A DNA stretch of 64,000 bases from positions 124,001 to 188,000 of the forward strand of contig NZ_CAKAKL010000008.1 of the NCBI RefSeq assembly GCF_916619195.1, in the 5' to 3' direction. Below, in pieces: positions 45,598-55,355 of the stretch. The DNA comes from Inquilinus sp. Marseille-Q2685 (GTDB lineage: Bacteria; Pseudomonadota; Alphaproteobacteria; DSM-16000; Inquilinaceae). The stretch's first letter is position 1. The number at the start of each line of letters is the position of its first letter. A program made the position numbers and the translations under genes. The notes below the pieces were generated by a model that saw only the letters and a list, made by a program, of their open reading frames with translations, did no database searches and was not told the origin of the DNA.

Positions 45598-47115
45598 TCA
45601 GGGCGATGCCTGCCGCCGGTAGAAGGCGGCCGCCCCGGCGGTGAAGGCGCTGCGCGAAGAGGCGTCGAAATAGAACATGTGCCCGCCCTTGTAGAGCCGG
45701 AGTTCCACGCGCCCCTCGCGCCCCAGCGGCGGCAGGTGGTCGATCAGGTAGCGACTGACCGAATAGGGCGTGACGATGTCGCTGCGCCCATGGGCCACCA
45801 GCACGTCGAGGTCGGGGTTGAGCGCCAGCAGCTCCCGCAGGTCCCGCTCGATGCTGGCCTGGCCGATGCCGCGCGCCTCCCATTTCCATTGCCGCGCGAC
45901 CTCGCGGTTGAGCAGATTGAAGGTCAGCGCCGTCCGGAAGCCGAGGGCGTCGCGCGCATGGCCGACGAACAGCCCGCCGAGGGCCTGGGTATAGCCGTCG
46001 AGCACCGGGTCGAGGCCGTCATCCGCCGGAGAATCCGGGAACGGGTCGGACGAGAGGAAGGCGGCGTCGTAGGCGCTGGCGATCTCGGCCCCATCCTCGC
46101 CGGCCCGGTCGAGATAGGCGTCGCCGATGAAGCCGCGCGAACGGGCGACGGTCTCGGGCGACACTCCGGTGAGCCGGGCCACGCGGGCGTGGAAGGCGTC
46201 GGCCGCCTCGCCTTCGGGCGGCCGCCCGGCGAGCGTCGTCAGGTAGTCGGTCAGGGCGAAGCGCTCGGCCGCGGCCAGCGCGTCCGGCGTGAAGGCGCCG
46301 CGGCGGTCGAGCTCGGCGGCGGCCAGCGAGGGCAGCCGCAGCGCGGCCACCAGCGCGAAGCGGTCGGCGCCGAATGTCAGGCGGCCTTCCGTGAAGGGCG
46401 AGACCATGACGATGCCGTTGACCAGGACTCCCTGCTCCCGCTGCAGGGCCCGCGCGACCTTCACGCTGCGGTAGCCGCCATAGCTTTCCCCCAGGATGAA
46501 TTTCGGCGAGGCGCCGCGGCCGTTCTGCGCCAGATACAACGCGATCACCTTGGCCAGCGACTGGGCGTCCGCACGCTCGCTCCAGAACTCCTCCGCCTTG
46601 TCGGGCTTGGCGGCCCGGCTCCACCCGGCGCCGACCGGATCGATGAAGACCAGGTCGGTGAAGGCCAGCCAGGTGTCGGGGTTGTCCTGCAGCCGCGCCC
46701 GGGCCGGATCCCGCGCGAAATCGGGCCCGACCACCCGCGGCCCGGCCAGGCCGAGCTGCAGATAGGCCGAGGCGGCGCCGGGCCCGCCGTTGAACACGAA
46801 GGTGACCGGGCGGGTCGCGGCGGGCGCGTCGTCCAGGACATAGGCGGTGGTGAAGATCGCGGCCGAGCGGTCGCCGTCCTGGTCGTACAGGGGCATGGTC
46901 CCGGCGGTGGCGGTGTAGGCCAGCGTCCGGCCGTCGACCGCCAGCGTGTGGCGGGTGACCGCATCCGCCGGCAGCAGCGCCAGCACGCCGCCGGCCGGGG
47001 CGGCGCGGCCCGCATCGCCGCCGTCCGGCTGCTGCGCCGGGGCGGCGATGGCCGTCAGCAGAACCAGCAGCCCGGCCAGGCACGCCCGAAGCGGGGTCCG
47101 GCGCAGCATGGCCAT
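45598..47115 (-). CDS. S10-family serine carboxypeptidase-like protein
   Basis: The 505-residue protein starts MAMLRRTPLRACLAGLLVLL, a signal peptide ending APAQ. The body has the S10 motifs: VTFVFNGGPGAASAYLQLGL (substrate loop), the nucleophile serine in FILGESYGGYRSVKV, the aspartate region DLDVLVAHGRSDIVTPYSVS and the histidine in YKGGHMFYFDAS. Catalysis would follow the Ser-Asp-His order of serine carboxypeptidases, acting in the periplasm on peptides. ATG 47115 is weakly preferred over 47109. It is divergent from the L,D-transpeptidase gene. Confidence 0.87.
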   Translation of the reverse strand: MAMLRRTPLRACLAGLLVLLTAIAAPAQQPDGGDAGRAAPAGGVLALLPADAVTRHTLAVDGRTLAYTATAGTMPLYDQDGDRSAAIFTTAYVLDDAPAATRPVTFVFNGGPGAASAYLQLGLAGPRVVGPDFARDPARARLQDNPDTWLAFTDLVFIDPVGAGWSRAAKPDKAEEFWSERADAQSLAKVIALYLAQNGRGASPKFILGESYGGYRSVKVARALQREQGVLVNGIVMVSPFTEGRLTFGADRFALVAALRLPSLAAAELDRRGAFTPDALAAAERFALTDYLTTLAGRPPEGEAADAFHARVARLTGVSPETVARSRGFIGDAYLDRAGEDGAEIASAYDAAFLSSDPFPDSPADDGLDPVLDGYTQALGGLFVGHARDALGFRTALTFNLLNREVARQWKWEARGIGQASIERDLRELLALNPDLDVLVAHGRSDIVTPYSVSRYLIDHLPPLGREGRVELRLYKGGHMFYFDASSRSAFTAGAAAFYRRQASP

Positions 47116-47254
47116 CCGTCGGGCTGAACTTCCGTCCTGCTTTGCCACTTCAATATCCCGCTGAAATTCCACGCAATCGATGTTATAAAGGATCGAGCGG
47201 AACAAAGATAATCGGACGCCTCTATTTCTCTGCCATTGCGATTGGCCAGCTCCG

Positions 47255-48091
47255 ATGTCCGCGCGCTTCCTGCTTGCCGCCGCCCTGCTCCTGATCTCGG
47301 GATGCGATCGGACGCCGCCCCCGAATCCGACGATGCCCGGAACGGCAGCCGCCGGCCCGTCCGCCGATATCGGCGGCGAGGTCGCCCGTCTGCAGGCCGC
47401 GCTGGCGCGGGATGTTCCCGGCCGGATCAGCGACGCGCCCGACGGCGAGCGGCGATGGGCGGCCCTGGCGCAGGCCGAGATCGCGGCCGGCGGCCACGCC
47501 GTCCGCCGGCCGCAGCTGGTGGTGGTGGTCGACCGGAACCCTGCCGTCCAGGAGATGCGTATCCTGCTGGTGCAGCCCTTCGGCGCCTGGCGGAGCCTCG
47601 GCGGCGCCAAGGTCTCGACCGGCCAGGAAGGCCGGAACGGCTATTTCATCACCCCGACCGGCGTGTTCCTGCACACGGACGAGATCCTCGACTGGCGCGC
47701 CGAAGGCACCTTCAACGCGAACGGCATCCGCGGCCTCGGCCTCCAGGGCATGCGGGTGTGGGATTTCGGCTGGCAGACCGCCGAACGGGGCTGGGAGGCG
47801 GAGGGCCGGGAATCGACCATCCGCCTGCTGCTGCACGCCACCGATCCGGACGTGCTGGAGCAGCGCCTCGGCCGGCCGGCCTCGAAGGGCTGCATCCGCA
47901 TCCCTGGACCGATGAACGTGTTCCTGGACCGCAACGGCATCCTCGACATCGACTACGAGGCGGCGGCGAAGCTCGACCCGCGCTACGACGCCGTGCTGCG
48001 CCCCGACCGCACCCCGACGCCGCTGGCCGGCAACATGCTGGTGATCGTGGATTCCGCCGGGGGCTCCGCCGCCACGGCGCAGGCACGGTAG
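47255..48091 (+). CDS. L,D-transpeptidase (YkuD family) lipoprotein
   Basis: The 278-residue protein starts MSARFLLAAALLLISGCDRT, a lipoprotein signal with lipidation at C17. The catalytic motif is H194 in LLLHATDPD followed after 15 residues by SKGCIRIP, with nucleophile C213 and R215. ITPTGVFLHTDEIL and LGLQGMRVWDFGW are also in keeping with a YkuD fold. These enzymes make 3-3 cross-links in peptidoglycan or attach lipoproteins to it. The histidine-to-cysteine spacing is as expected for the family, but the usual SHGC is SKGC. The role is probably cell-wall remodelling. Confidence 0.83.
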   Translation: MSARFLLAAALLLISGCDRTPPPNPTMPGTAAAGPSADIGGEVARLQAALARDVPGRISDAPDGERRWAALAQAEIAAGGHAVRRPQLVVVVDRNPAVQEMRILLVQPFGAWRSLGGAKVSTGQEGRNGYFITPTGVFLHTDEILDWRAEGTFNANGIRGLGLQGMRVWDFGWQTAERGWEAEGRESTIRLLLHATDPDVLEQRLGRPASKGCIRIPGPMNVFLDRNGILDIDYEAAAKLDPRYDAVLRPDRTPTPLAGNMLVIVDSAGGSAATAQAR

Positions 48092-48096
48092 ACGGC

Positions 48097-48651
48097 CTAT
48101 TCGGTCTGCACCCCGCGCTCGCGCAGCATCGTCACCAGGGCGTCGCGCTGCGCCAGGTACTCGTCGCGCAGCAGGCCCAGCACATGGGCGTCGAGGAACT
48201 GGCCCCCCTTGCGCACATGCTGGCGCAGCAGCCCCTCCTCCCGGAAGCCGAAGCGCTTGTGCATCCGCACCACGCCGGGATTGCTGGCCAGCACCTCGCA
48301 GCACAGCTTGTTCAGCTTCAGCTCGAGGAAGACGTGGTCCAGCACCTTGAGCTCGACCCAGCTGCCGATGCCCTTGCCGCGCAGCTCCCCGGCGCCGAGA
48401 TAGAAGGCCCAGGAGCACTTGCTGTTCTGCTGGTCGATATCGACCAGGTTGGCCAGGCCGATCGGCTCGCCACCGTCCTGGATGATCCAGTAGACCCGGC
48501 GCGGATCGGCCGTCGCGCGGCTGAACCAGGCATCGTGCTCCGGCCGCGTGATGACGTGGTCGGTGTACTGATGGACCGCGACATGCGGCAGGTTCCGCCA
48601 GGTGAACAGCCGGTCGGAATCCCCCGGCTCCACCCGCCTCAGGCTCAGCAT
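48097..48651 (-). CDS. GNAT acetyltransferase, PseH-like
   Basis: The 184-residue protein has the PseH/RimJ-like pattern: LFTWRNLPHVAVHQYTDHVI, HDAWFSRATADPRRVYWII, PIGLANLVDIDQQNSKCSWA, FYLGAGELRGKGIGSWVELK and NKLCCEVLASNPGVVRMHKR. PseH acetylates a sugar nucleotide in pseudaminic-acid synthesis. No other pseudaminic or sialic acid genes are in the window, so the sugar acceptor is a family-based guess. It is convergent with the L,D-transpeptidase. Confidence 0.8.
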   Translation of the reverse strand: MLSLRRVEPGDSDRLFTWRNLPHVAVHQYTDHVITRPEHDAWFSRATADPRRVYWIIQDGGEPIGLANLVDIDQQNSKCSWAFYLGAGELRGKGIGSWVELKVLDHVFLELKLNKLCCEVLASNPGVVRMHKRFGFREEGLLRQHVRKGGQFLDAHVLGLLRDEYLAQRDALVTMLRERGVQTE

Positions 48652-48729
48652 TCCCGCGCTCCCCCGCTTGTCGTCGTCCGTGGCCTGACAGGCCGGGCCG
48701 GCCCTGTCCTCATGTCGCCTCTTCTACAT

Positions 48730-48815
48730 CGTCATTGCGAGCGCAGCGAAGCAATCCAGGGCCGCTCGCACCGGCCCCTGGATTGCTTCGTCGGCTTCGC
48801 CTCCTCGCAATGACG
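48730..48815. repeat. Intact palindromic repeat (CGTCATTGCGAG type), uninterrupted counterpart of the IS site
   Basis: CGTCATTGCGAGCGCAGCGA runs into AGCAATCCAGGGCC, and the unit ends CTCCTCGCAATGACG. The arms pair along most of the unit. Reversed, it matches 32144-32173 joined to 33828-33885 almost exactly, with the IS absent. It lies between the PseH-like gene and the EF-G-like gene. Confidence 0.88.
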
Positions 48816-48841
48816 GGGAGAACCGACACGCGATCAACCGC

Positions 48842-50884
48842 TCAGGCCGCCAGCGCCCTGCGGCGCTCCTCCACCACCTGCTCGGCGATGCGGCCCATCA
48901 GCTCCTGCAGATGGTCGAAGCGGGCGGTGAAGCTGCCGACGCCGAGCGTGACCGAACGCAGCTCGACCGCGAGGCCGTGCATCTCCGCCTCCGGCATCTG
49001 GCATTCGATCAGGTCCCAGCCGGTCCAGCCCTCGCGCGCGGTCATGCCCAGGATCTGGCCGCGCCGGCTGGAGACGATGGCGTGCACCTTGGCGGTGTAT
49101 TCCGCCGGCACCGCGATCGACACCGCCTGGATCGGCTCCAGCAGCACCGGGTCGCAATTCGCCAGCCCCTCCGCCATCGCCATCTGCGCCACGGTGCGGA
49201 AGGCCTGGTCGGAGCTGTCGACCGAATGGTGCTGGCCGTCGACCAGGGCCACGGCGATGTCGACCACCGGGAAGCCCAGCGGGCCGCGGTTCATCGCCTC
49301 GCGCGCCCCCGCCTCCACCGCCGGGATGTAGTTCTTCGGCACGGCGCCGCCGACCACCTTGTTCTCGAACACGAAGCCGCCGCCGCGATGCAGCGGCCGG
49401 ATCTCGACCTGGATGTCGGCGAACTGGCCGTGGCCGCCGGTCTGGCGCTTGAAGCGGGAATGCTGCTTGGTCGGCCGCCGGATCGTCTCGCGATAGGCGG
49501 TGCGGGTCGGCACCGTGGTCACCGCGACGTTGAACCGGCTCTTCAGCCGCTCGACCGCGATCTGCAGCTGGATGTCGCCCTGCCCGGCCAGGGTCAGCTC
49601 GCCGGTGGCCTCGACATGGTGGACCGACAGCGCCGTGTCCTCCTCGCACAGCTTGGCCAGCGAGGTGGTCAGCTTGACGTCGTCCTTCCGGTCCGACAGC
49701 GACAACGCCACGGCGTGCACCGGCTCCGCCGGCTTCGGCCAGTTCCAGGTCGGCTCCGCAGTGCCGTCGGCGCGCAGGGTCTGGCCGGTCGCCAGGTCGT
49801 CGAGCCGGGCGATGCCGACGATCTCGCCGGGGCCGGCCTCGGCCAGCTTCTGGTTCTCCCCGCCCTTCAGCCGGTACAGGCCGGAGATGCGGCGGCTGCC
49901 GAGATTGCTGTTGTCGGCCAGCCGGCCGCTCCACAGCCGCGCCAGGCTCAGCTTGCCGGTGTGCGGCTGGTGCTGGGTCTTGAACACGGTGGCGGCGAAG
50001 CCGCCCTGGGCGTCGTAGCCCAGCCGCATCGCCGCCGCCTCATGCGACGGCGCCTCGTGGCGCAGGGCCTTCCACAGCCGGGTGACGCCGTTGCCGTGCT
50101 CGGCCGAGCCGAAGAACACCGGCACGATCAGGTCCTGCTGCAGGTCCCGCGTCAGCTGGGCGTAGATCTCCTTCGGCGCCGGGATCTTGTCCTCGAGCAG
50201 CTGCTCCAGCAGCGCGTCGTCGAAATCGGCCAGGGATTCGAGCAGGGTCTGGCGCGCCTCGTCCTGGCGCGGCTTGATGTCGCCCGGCGCCTCGATCAGG
50301 TCGGAGGACTGGTTCTCGCGCCATTTGTAGGCGCGGCCGCTGACCAGGTCGACATAGCCGGAGACGCTGTCGCCCTCGCGGATCGGAACTTCACGGAGCA
50401 GCAAGGGGCGGGCCGAGACCTGCTGCAGGGCGGCCAGCAGGTCGCGCATGCGGATGCCGGACCGGTCCATCTTGTTGATGAACAGGATGTGCGGGATCTC
50501 GTGCTCGTCGAGGAAGCGCAGCAGCGGGGCCAGGATCACGGCGCGGTCGGGGTCGGCCTCGGCCACCACCACGGCGATGTCGGCGACCATCAGCGCGGCC
50601 AGGGCGTCCTGCGCCAGCTCGACCGAGCCGGAGCAGTCGATCAGGGTCCAGTCGTCGTCGAGATAGCGGCAGGAGGCCAGGTTCGGCTCGATCGTCATCT
50701 GCCGGGCGCGGGCCTCGGGCGAGGCGTCGCCCACGGTGTTGCCCTGGGCCACGCTGCCCTTGCGCGGGATCGCGCCGGCGCTGTGCAGCAGCGCCTCCAT
50801 CAGCGTGGTCTTGCCGCTCGAATACGGCCCCACCAGGGCCGCGCTGCGATATCTGGGGGCAGGGCGTTCCTGCGGCATGCGCAT
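48842..50884 (-). CDS. EF-G-like translational GTPase
   Basis: The 680-residue protein has EF-G architecture: GTPase domain with P-loop VGPYSSGKTTLMEALL, switch region RQMTIEPNLASCRYLD, IDCSGSVELAQDALAAL in place of the usual DTPGH motif, and FINKMDRSGI. Then come domain II (KLSLARLWSGRLADNS), domain IV (GGAVPKNYIPAVEAGAREAM) and a C-terminal domain with IVSSRRGQILGMTAREGWTG. The catalytic histidine of the DxxGH motif is replaced by serine, so GTP hydrolysis is likely altered. It is a paralogue of EF-G rather than the housekeeping protein. No neighbour suggests a special partner. Confidence 0.85.
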   Translation of the reverse strand: MRMPQERPAPRYRSAALVGPYSSGKTTLMEALLHSAGAIPRKGSVAQGNTVGDASPEARARQMTIEPNLASCRYLDDDWTLIDCSGSVELAQDALAALMVADIAVVVAEADPDRAVILAPLLRFLDEHEIPHILFINKMDRSGIRMRDLLAALQQVSARPLLLREVPIREGDSVSGYVDLVSGRAYKWRENQSSDLIEAPGDIKPRQDEARQTLLESLADFDDALLEQLLEDKIPAPKEIYAQLTRDLQQDLIVPVFFGSAEHGNGVTRLWKALRHEAPSHEAAAMRLGYDAQGGFAATVFKTQHQPHTGKLSLARLWSGRLADNSNLGSRRISGLYRLKGGENQKLAEAGPGEIVGIARLDDLATGQTLRADGTAEPTWNWPKPAEPVHAVALSLSDRKDDVKLTTSLAKLCEEDTALSVHHVEATGELTLAGQGDIQLQIAVERLKSRFNVAVTTVPTRTAYRETIRRPTKQHSRFKRQTGGHGQFADIQVEIRPLHRGGGFVFENKVVGGAVPKNYIPAVEAGAREAMNRGPLGFPVVDIAVALVDGQHHSVDSSDQAFRTVAQMAMAEGLANCDPVLLEPIQAVSIAVPAEYTAKVHAIVSSRRGQILGMTAREGWTGWDLIECQMPEAEMHGLAVELRSVTLGVGSFTARFDHLQELMGRIAEQVVEERRRALAA

Positions 50885-50997
50885 CCTCCCTTCTGCACGG
50901 GCCCGCCGTGCCGACCGGGCGAATGCCCGATCACGCGGGCGCCTTAGGAGGTCAGGATGTCACTTTCGCGACGATCGGCACAGCCCCGATTCGAGCG

Positions 50998-52284
50998 TCA
51001 GGCGATCGACCCCGGCGTGAAGGTCGGAACGACCGTAACCGGGCGGCCCGGCAGGTCCAGCGCCGTCACCCGCTCCGGCGTGCGGGCGATCACCCGGCCG
51101 GCGCGCAGCACCAGCAGGCGGGTCGCCTTCAGCCGCACCGCCTCGAACGGATCGGCGGCCTGCAGCAGCACCAGGTCGGCCCGGCAGCCCGGCGCCAGGC
51201 CGTAGCCGTCGAGCTCGAGGATCTTGGCCGCTTCGGTCGTCACCGCGGCGAAGCAGCGGCCGATGGCGTCGAGCGCGGTCATCTGCCCGACATGCACCGC
51301 CATATGCGCCACCTCCAGCATGTCGGCCGAGCCCATCGAGTACCAGGGGTCCATGACGCAGTCCTGGCCGAGGGCGACGGTGATGCCGGCCGCCATCAGC
51401 TCCGGCACCCGGGTCATGCCACGGCGCTTCGGATAGGTGTCGTGGCGGCCCTGCAGGGTGATGTTGATCAGTGGGTTGGCGATCGCCGCCACCCCGGCCT
51501 CGCGCATCAGCGGGATCAGCTTCGAGACGTAGTAGTTGTCCATCGAATGCATCGAGGTCAGATGCGACCCGGTCACCCGCCCGCCGAGGCCGAGGCGATG
51601 GGTTTCCGCCGCCAGCGTCTCGATATGGCGGGACTGCGGATCGTCGCTCTCGTCGCAATGCAGGTCGACCGGCAGCCCCCGCTCCGCCGCGATCTCGCAC
51701 AGCCGGCGCACCGAGGCGGCACCGTCCGCCATGGTCCGTTCGAAATGCGGGATGCCGCCGACCACGTCGACGCCGAGATCGAGCGCGCGCAGCAGATTCC
51801 GCTCGGCGGTGGCGGAGCGGTACAGCCCGTCCTGCGGGAAGGCCACGAGCTGCAGGTCGAGATAGGGCGCGACCTTGCGCTTGACCTCGAGCAGCGCCTC
51901 GACCGCCAGCAGCCGGTCGTCGCAGACATCGACATGGCTGCGGATCGCCAGCAGCCCTTGCGCCACGGCGAGGTCGCAATAAGCAAGCGCGCGGGCGACC
52001 ACCGCCTCCTGAGTCAGCTGCGGCTTCAGTTCGCCCCACAGCGCGATGCCCTCGAGCAGCGTGCCGGAGCGGTTCAGCCGCGGCAGGCCGAGCGACAGCG
52101 TGGCGTCGAGGTGGAAGTGGGAATCGACGAAGGGCGGCGTCACCAGACGGCCGGTCGCGTCGATCTCCTCCCGCCCCTGCGCCGCCAGGCGCGGCTCGAC
52201 CGCGGCGATGCGGCCGCCGTCGATGCCGATGTCGATGCCGGTGCGCCCGTCGGGCAGGTTGGCGTTGCGCAGGACGAGATCCAT
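50998..52284 (-). CDS. codA: Cytosine deaminase (amidohydrolase)
   Basis: The 428-residue protein matches CodA closely: PPFVDSHFHLDATLSLGLPR (metal HxH), ECDD-type VDLHCDESDDPQSRHIETLA, GSHLTSMHSMDNYYVSKLI, IANPLINITLQGRHDTYPKR and VALGQDCVMDPWYSMGSADM. CodA converts cytosine to uracil with iron or zinc. The start at ATG 52284 gives MDLVLRNANLPDG, the normal CodA N-terminus; a GTG at 52311 would add 9 residues. No codB permease is next to it. Together with adenine deaminase it shows nucleobase salvage, although the loci are 14 kb apart. Confidence 0.85.
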   Translation of the reverse strand: MDLVLRNANLPDGRTGIDIGIDGGRIAAVEPRLAAQGREEIDATGRLVTPPFVDSHFHLDATLSLGLPRLNRSGTLLEGIALWGELKPQLTQEAVVARALAYCDLAVAQGLLAIRSHVDVCDDRLLAVEALLEVKRKVAPYLDLQLVAFPQDGLYRSATAERNLLRALDLGVDVVGGIPHFERTMADGAASVRRLCEIAAERGLPVDLHCDESDDPQSRHIETLAAETHRLGLGGRVTGSHLTSMHSMDNYYVSKLIPLMREAGVAAIANPLINITLQGRHDTYPKRRGMTRVPELMAAGITVALGQDCVMDPWYSMGSADMLEVAHMAVHVGQMTALDAIGRCFAAVTTEAAKILELDGYGLAPGCRADLVLLQAADPFEAVRLKATRLLVLRAGRVIARTPERVTALDLPGRPVTVVPTFTPGSIA

Positions 52285-52373
52285 GGCGGGGCTGGCCTTC
52301 GGGAATTTCACTGAGGGAACGGCGCCGCCGACGATAGCATGCGGCCGGTGCAGAGAAAGACGGGAGAGCGCCC

Positions 52374-52844
52374 ATGATCAGCACGGCATGGGGCGAGATC
52401 CGCCGGGCCCGGCCCGACGAGGCGGAGGCGATCCGGACCCTGGTCCGCCGCGCCTATGCGAAATGGGTCGTCAGCGTCGGCATCGAGCCGAAGCCGATGC
52501 GGGCCGACTACGCCCGCGCCCTGGCCGAGCACGAGATCTGGGCGATCGACGGCATGCGGGGCTGCATCGCGCTGATCGAGCTGAAGCCCGAGCCCGACCA
52601 CCTGCTGATCGTCAATATCGCCGTCGATCCCGACCATCAGGGCCACGGCCTCGGCCGCCGGCTGCTGGATTTCGCGGAGCGCGAGGCGCGGCGCCAAGGG
52701 CTGGCCGAGCTCCGGCTCTACACCAACATCCGGATGTCGGAGAACCGTGCCCTCTACGCCGCCCGCGGCTATCGCGAGACGCATCAGGAGCAGCGGGGGG
52801 AGTACCTCATCGTGCACATGGCCAAGGCCATCCCCGCCGCCTGA
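52374..52844 (+). CDS. GNAT-family N-acetyltransferase
   Basis: The 156-residue protein has the GNAT core RRARPDEAEAIRTLVRRAYA, CIALIELKPEPDHLLIVNIA, VDPDHQGHGLGRRLLDFAER (acetyl-CoA loop Q-G-H-G-L-G) and ELRLYTNIRMSENRALYAAR. The acceptor is unknown. It is divergent from the cytosine deaminase gene and ends 18 bp before the convergent RTX gene. Confidence 0.87.
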   Translation: MISTAWGEIRRARPDEAEAIRTLVRRAYAKWVVSVGIEPKPMRADYARALAEHEIWAIDGMRGCIALIELKPEPDHLLIVNIAVDPDHQGHGLGRRLLDFAEREARRQGLAELRLYTNIRMSENRALYAARGYRETHQEQRGEYLIVHMAKAIPAA

Positions 52845-52862
52845 TGTCGCGGAGCGGCGCCG

Positions 52863-55235
52863 CTACAGCACGAAGTCGCCGGCCGCGAGGGCGATGCCGC
52901 CGGTCAGGGTAATGTGGAAGTCGGTGACCTTGTCGCCGTTGACGTCGCCGCCGATGGTGGTGACACCGTCTCTCACGACATAGCGCAGCTGCCCGGCGAT
53001 GCCGGTATAGACGCCGGTGCCGATGAAGCTGAAGGCCTGGTCGCCGGCGACACCGGTGTTGGCGTCGATCAGGTGCAGGTCGATCCTGTCCGCCTGAGCG
53101 CGGCTGAAATCGGCGATCCGGTCGGCATTGGCCCCGACCACGCTGTCGCCGAGCGCGGTGAACCGGAACTGGTCCGCCCCGGCGCCGCCGGCGAGCGTGT
53201 CCCTGCCGGCCCCGCCGACGAGGACATCGCTGCCGTTCCAGCCCTGCAGCGTGTTGGCCCCGGCATTCCCGGTCAGGCTGTCGGCGCCCTGGCTGCCCGA
53301 GAGATTCTCGATGCCGGTCAGCGTGTCGCCCTGGGCGATGCCGCCGCTGCCCTGGCCGGTGGCGAGGCTGACCACGACCCCGACCGAGCTCTCATAGTAG
53401 CTGGCGATGTCGATGCCGGCGCCGCCGTCGAGCACGTCGCCCCCCGCCCCGCCGCGGAGCAGGTCGTCGCCGGCACCGCCATGGAGCGTGTCGTTTCCGG
53501 CCACGCCGTCGAGCGTATCGGCACCGCCATAGCCGGACAGCACGTTGGCGACCGCGGAGCCCGTCAGGATATCCCCGAACCCGTCCGTGCCCTGGATGTT
53601 CTCGATATCGCTGCCGATCGTGTCGCCCTGTGCGTCGCCGCCGGACGCTGTCAGGGCCGTCAGGTTGACCCGCACCGCCGCGGAGCCGTCGTAGTTGATC
53701 GTGTCGATGCCGGCACCGCCGGTCAGGACATCCGCGCCGGCGCCGCCGGTGAGGAAGTCGTCTCCATCGCCGCCGTTGAGCGCGTCGTTCCCGGCGAGGC
53801 CGGACAGCACGTCGGCCCCGGCCAGGCCGGACAGCGCATTGGCGGCGGCGGAACCGGTCAGGCTGTCGTTGAAGCCGGTGCCGCGGACGTTCTCGATATC
53901 GTTGCCGATGCTGTCGCCCTCGGCATCGCCACCGAAGGCCGTGAACGTGGTCAGGTCGATCGTGATCCCGGCCGCCCCGCCGTAGACGATCGTGTCGCTG
54001 CCCGCGCCGCCGATCAGCGCGTCCGCCCCGGCGCCGCCCTCGAGGACATCGCTGCCGGCCCCGCCGTCGAGCGTGTCGTTGCCGGCCAGCCCGCCGAGCC
54101 TGTCGTTGCCGCCATTGCCCGACAGCACATTGCCGAAGGCCGAACCGGTCAGGACGTCGTTGAACCCGTCGGTGCCCTGGATGTTCTCGATGTCGCTGCC
54201 GATGGTGTCGCCCTGGGCGTCGCCGCCGACGCCGGTGCCGCCGATGGTCACCGTCACCCCGGCCGGGCCGTTGTAGACGATGGTGTCGACGCCGGCGCCG
54301 CCGTTCAGCACATCCGCCCCGGCGCCCCCCTCGAGGGTGTCGTTGCCGCTGCTGCCGTTGAGACTGCTGATCCCGCCATGGAGCACGTCGTTCCCGGCGC
54401 CGCCGCGCAGCACGTCGTCTCCGGCACCGCCATTGAGCGAATCGTCGCCGCCCAGGCCGTCGAGCACGTCGTTGCCGCCCTGGCCCAGCAGGGCGTTGGC
54501 CGCGGCCGACCCGGTCAGCGTGTCGTCGAAGCCGTTCGAGCCCTCGATGTTCTCGATATCGGCACCGATCGTGTCGCCCTGGGCGTCGCCGCCGGATGCG
54601 GTCAGCGCCGTCAGGTTGACCGTCACGGCGGCGGTGCTGGAGAAGTAGGTGATCCGGTCGATGCCCGCTCCGCCGCTCAACGTATCGGCGCCGGCGCCGC
54701 CCTGGAGGATGTCGTCCCCGTCGCCGCCGCGCAGGATGTCGGTGCCGGCGCCGGCGTTGAGAGTGTCGTTGCCGGCCCCGCCGTCGAGCAGGTCGTTGCC
54801 CGAGCCCGAGGCGTCCCCGGCGACCAGGGTGTCGTCGCCGCCGAGCCCGTAGAGGGCGTTGTTGCCGGCCCCGCCGACCAGGCGGTTGGCCGCGGCCGAC
54901 CCGGTCAGCGTGTCGTCGAAGGCCGTGCCCTCGATGTTCTCGATGTCGGCGCCGACCGCATCGCCCTGGGCGTCGCCGCCGCTGCCGGCGCCGCCGATGG
55001 TGACGGTCCCGCCCGCGGCGCTGGCGCCGTAATCGGCGGTGTCGGTCCCGGCGCCGCCGTTCAGCGTGTCCGCCCCGAGACCGCCGCGAAGCGTGTCGTT
55101 GCCGTCGCCGCCATTGAGGGTATCCTGGCCGGCCAGCCCGGAGAGGATGTCGTTGCCGCCGAGGCCGTTGATCGTGTCGTTGCTCGCCGTGCCGTCGAGA
55201 ATATCGGCGCCCGCATCGCCGTTGATGACCGCCAT
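52863..55235 (-). CDS. Large RTX calcium-binding repeat protein (790 aa)
   Basis: The largest of the five RTX proteins starts [20 protein letters not shown] and consists of about six near-identical blocks: beta-roll nonapeptides, then a strand such as [20 protein letters not shown], then [20 protein letters not shown]. The C-terminal module ([63 protein letters not shown]) matches the other RTX proteins. It is less regular in the first block than in the last. No enzyme domain is seen; a surface or biofilm role is inferred. The upstream DNA (55236-55355) is AT-rich and probably holds the promoter. The convergent GNAT gene ends 18 bp away. Confidence 0.87.
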   Translation of the reverse strand: MAVINGDAGADILDGTASNDTINGLGGNDILSGLAGQDTLNGGDGNDTLRGGLGADTLNGGAGTDTADYGASAAGGTVTIGGAGSGGDAQGDAVGADIENIEGTAFDDTLTGSAAANRLVGGAGNNALYGLGGDDTLVAGDASGSGNDLLDGGAGNDTLNAGAGTDILRGGDGDDILQGGAGADTLSGGAGIDRITYFSSTAAVTVNLTALTASGGDAQGDTIGADIENIEGSNGFDDTLTGSAAANALLGQGGNDVLDGLGGDDSLNGGAGDDVLRGGAGNDVLHGGISSLNGSSGNDTLEGGAGADVLNGGAGVDTIVYNGPAGVTVTIGGTGVGGDAQGDTIGSDIENIQGTDGFNDVLTGSAFGNVLSGNGGNDRLGGLAGNDTLDGGAGSDVLEGGAGADALIGGAGSDTIVYGGAAGITIDLTTFTAFGGDAEGDSIGNDIENVRGTGFNDSLTGSAAANALSGLAGADVLSGLAGNDALNGGDGDDFLTGGAGADVLTGGAGIDTINYDGSAAVRVNLTALTASGGDAQGDTIGSDIENIQGTDGFGDILTGSAVANVLSGYGGADTLDGVAGNDTLHGGAGDDLLRGGAGGDVLDGGAGIDIASYYESSVGVVVSLATGQGSGGIAQGDTLTGIENLSGSQGADSLTGNAGANTLQGWNGSDVLVGGAGRDTLAGGAGADQFRFTALGDSVVGANADRIADFSRAQADRIDLHLIDANTGVAGDQAFSFIGTGVYTGIAGQLRYVVRDGVTTIGGDVNGDKVTDFHITLTGGIALAAGDFVL

Positions 55236-55355
55236 GATGAATCCCTGATCGGAAAACGAGAAAATTGCCGAGGGATCCTGCCGGAAAAAGACACTAATGA
55301 CGGTTCGTTTTGCAGTTATTTTGTTGCGCGCCGATCCGCCGTCGGACCGCGGAGT

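Noticed and set aside
52863-55235. Regularly spaced repeats that look at first like a CRISPR or satellite array
   Set aside because: Repeats are in frame with a protein and encode RTX nonapeptides; there are no unique spacers or cas genes.
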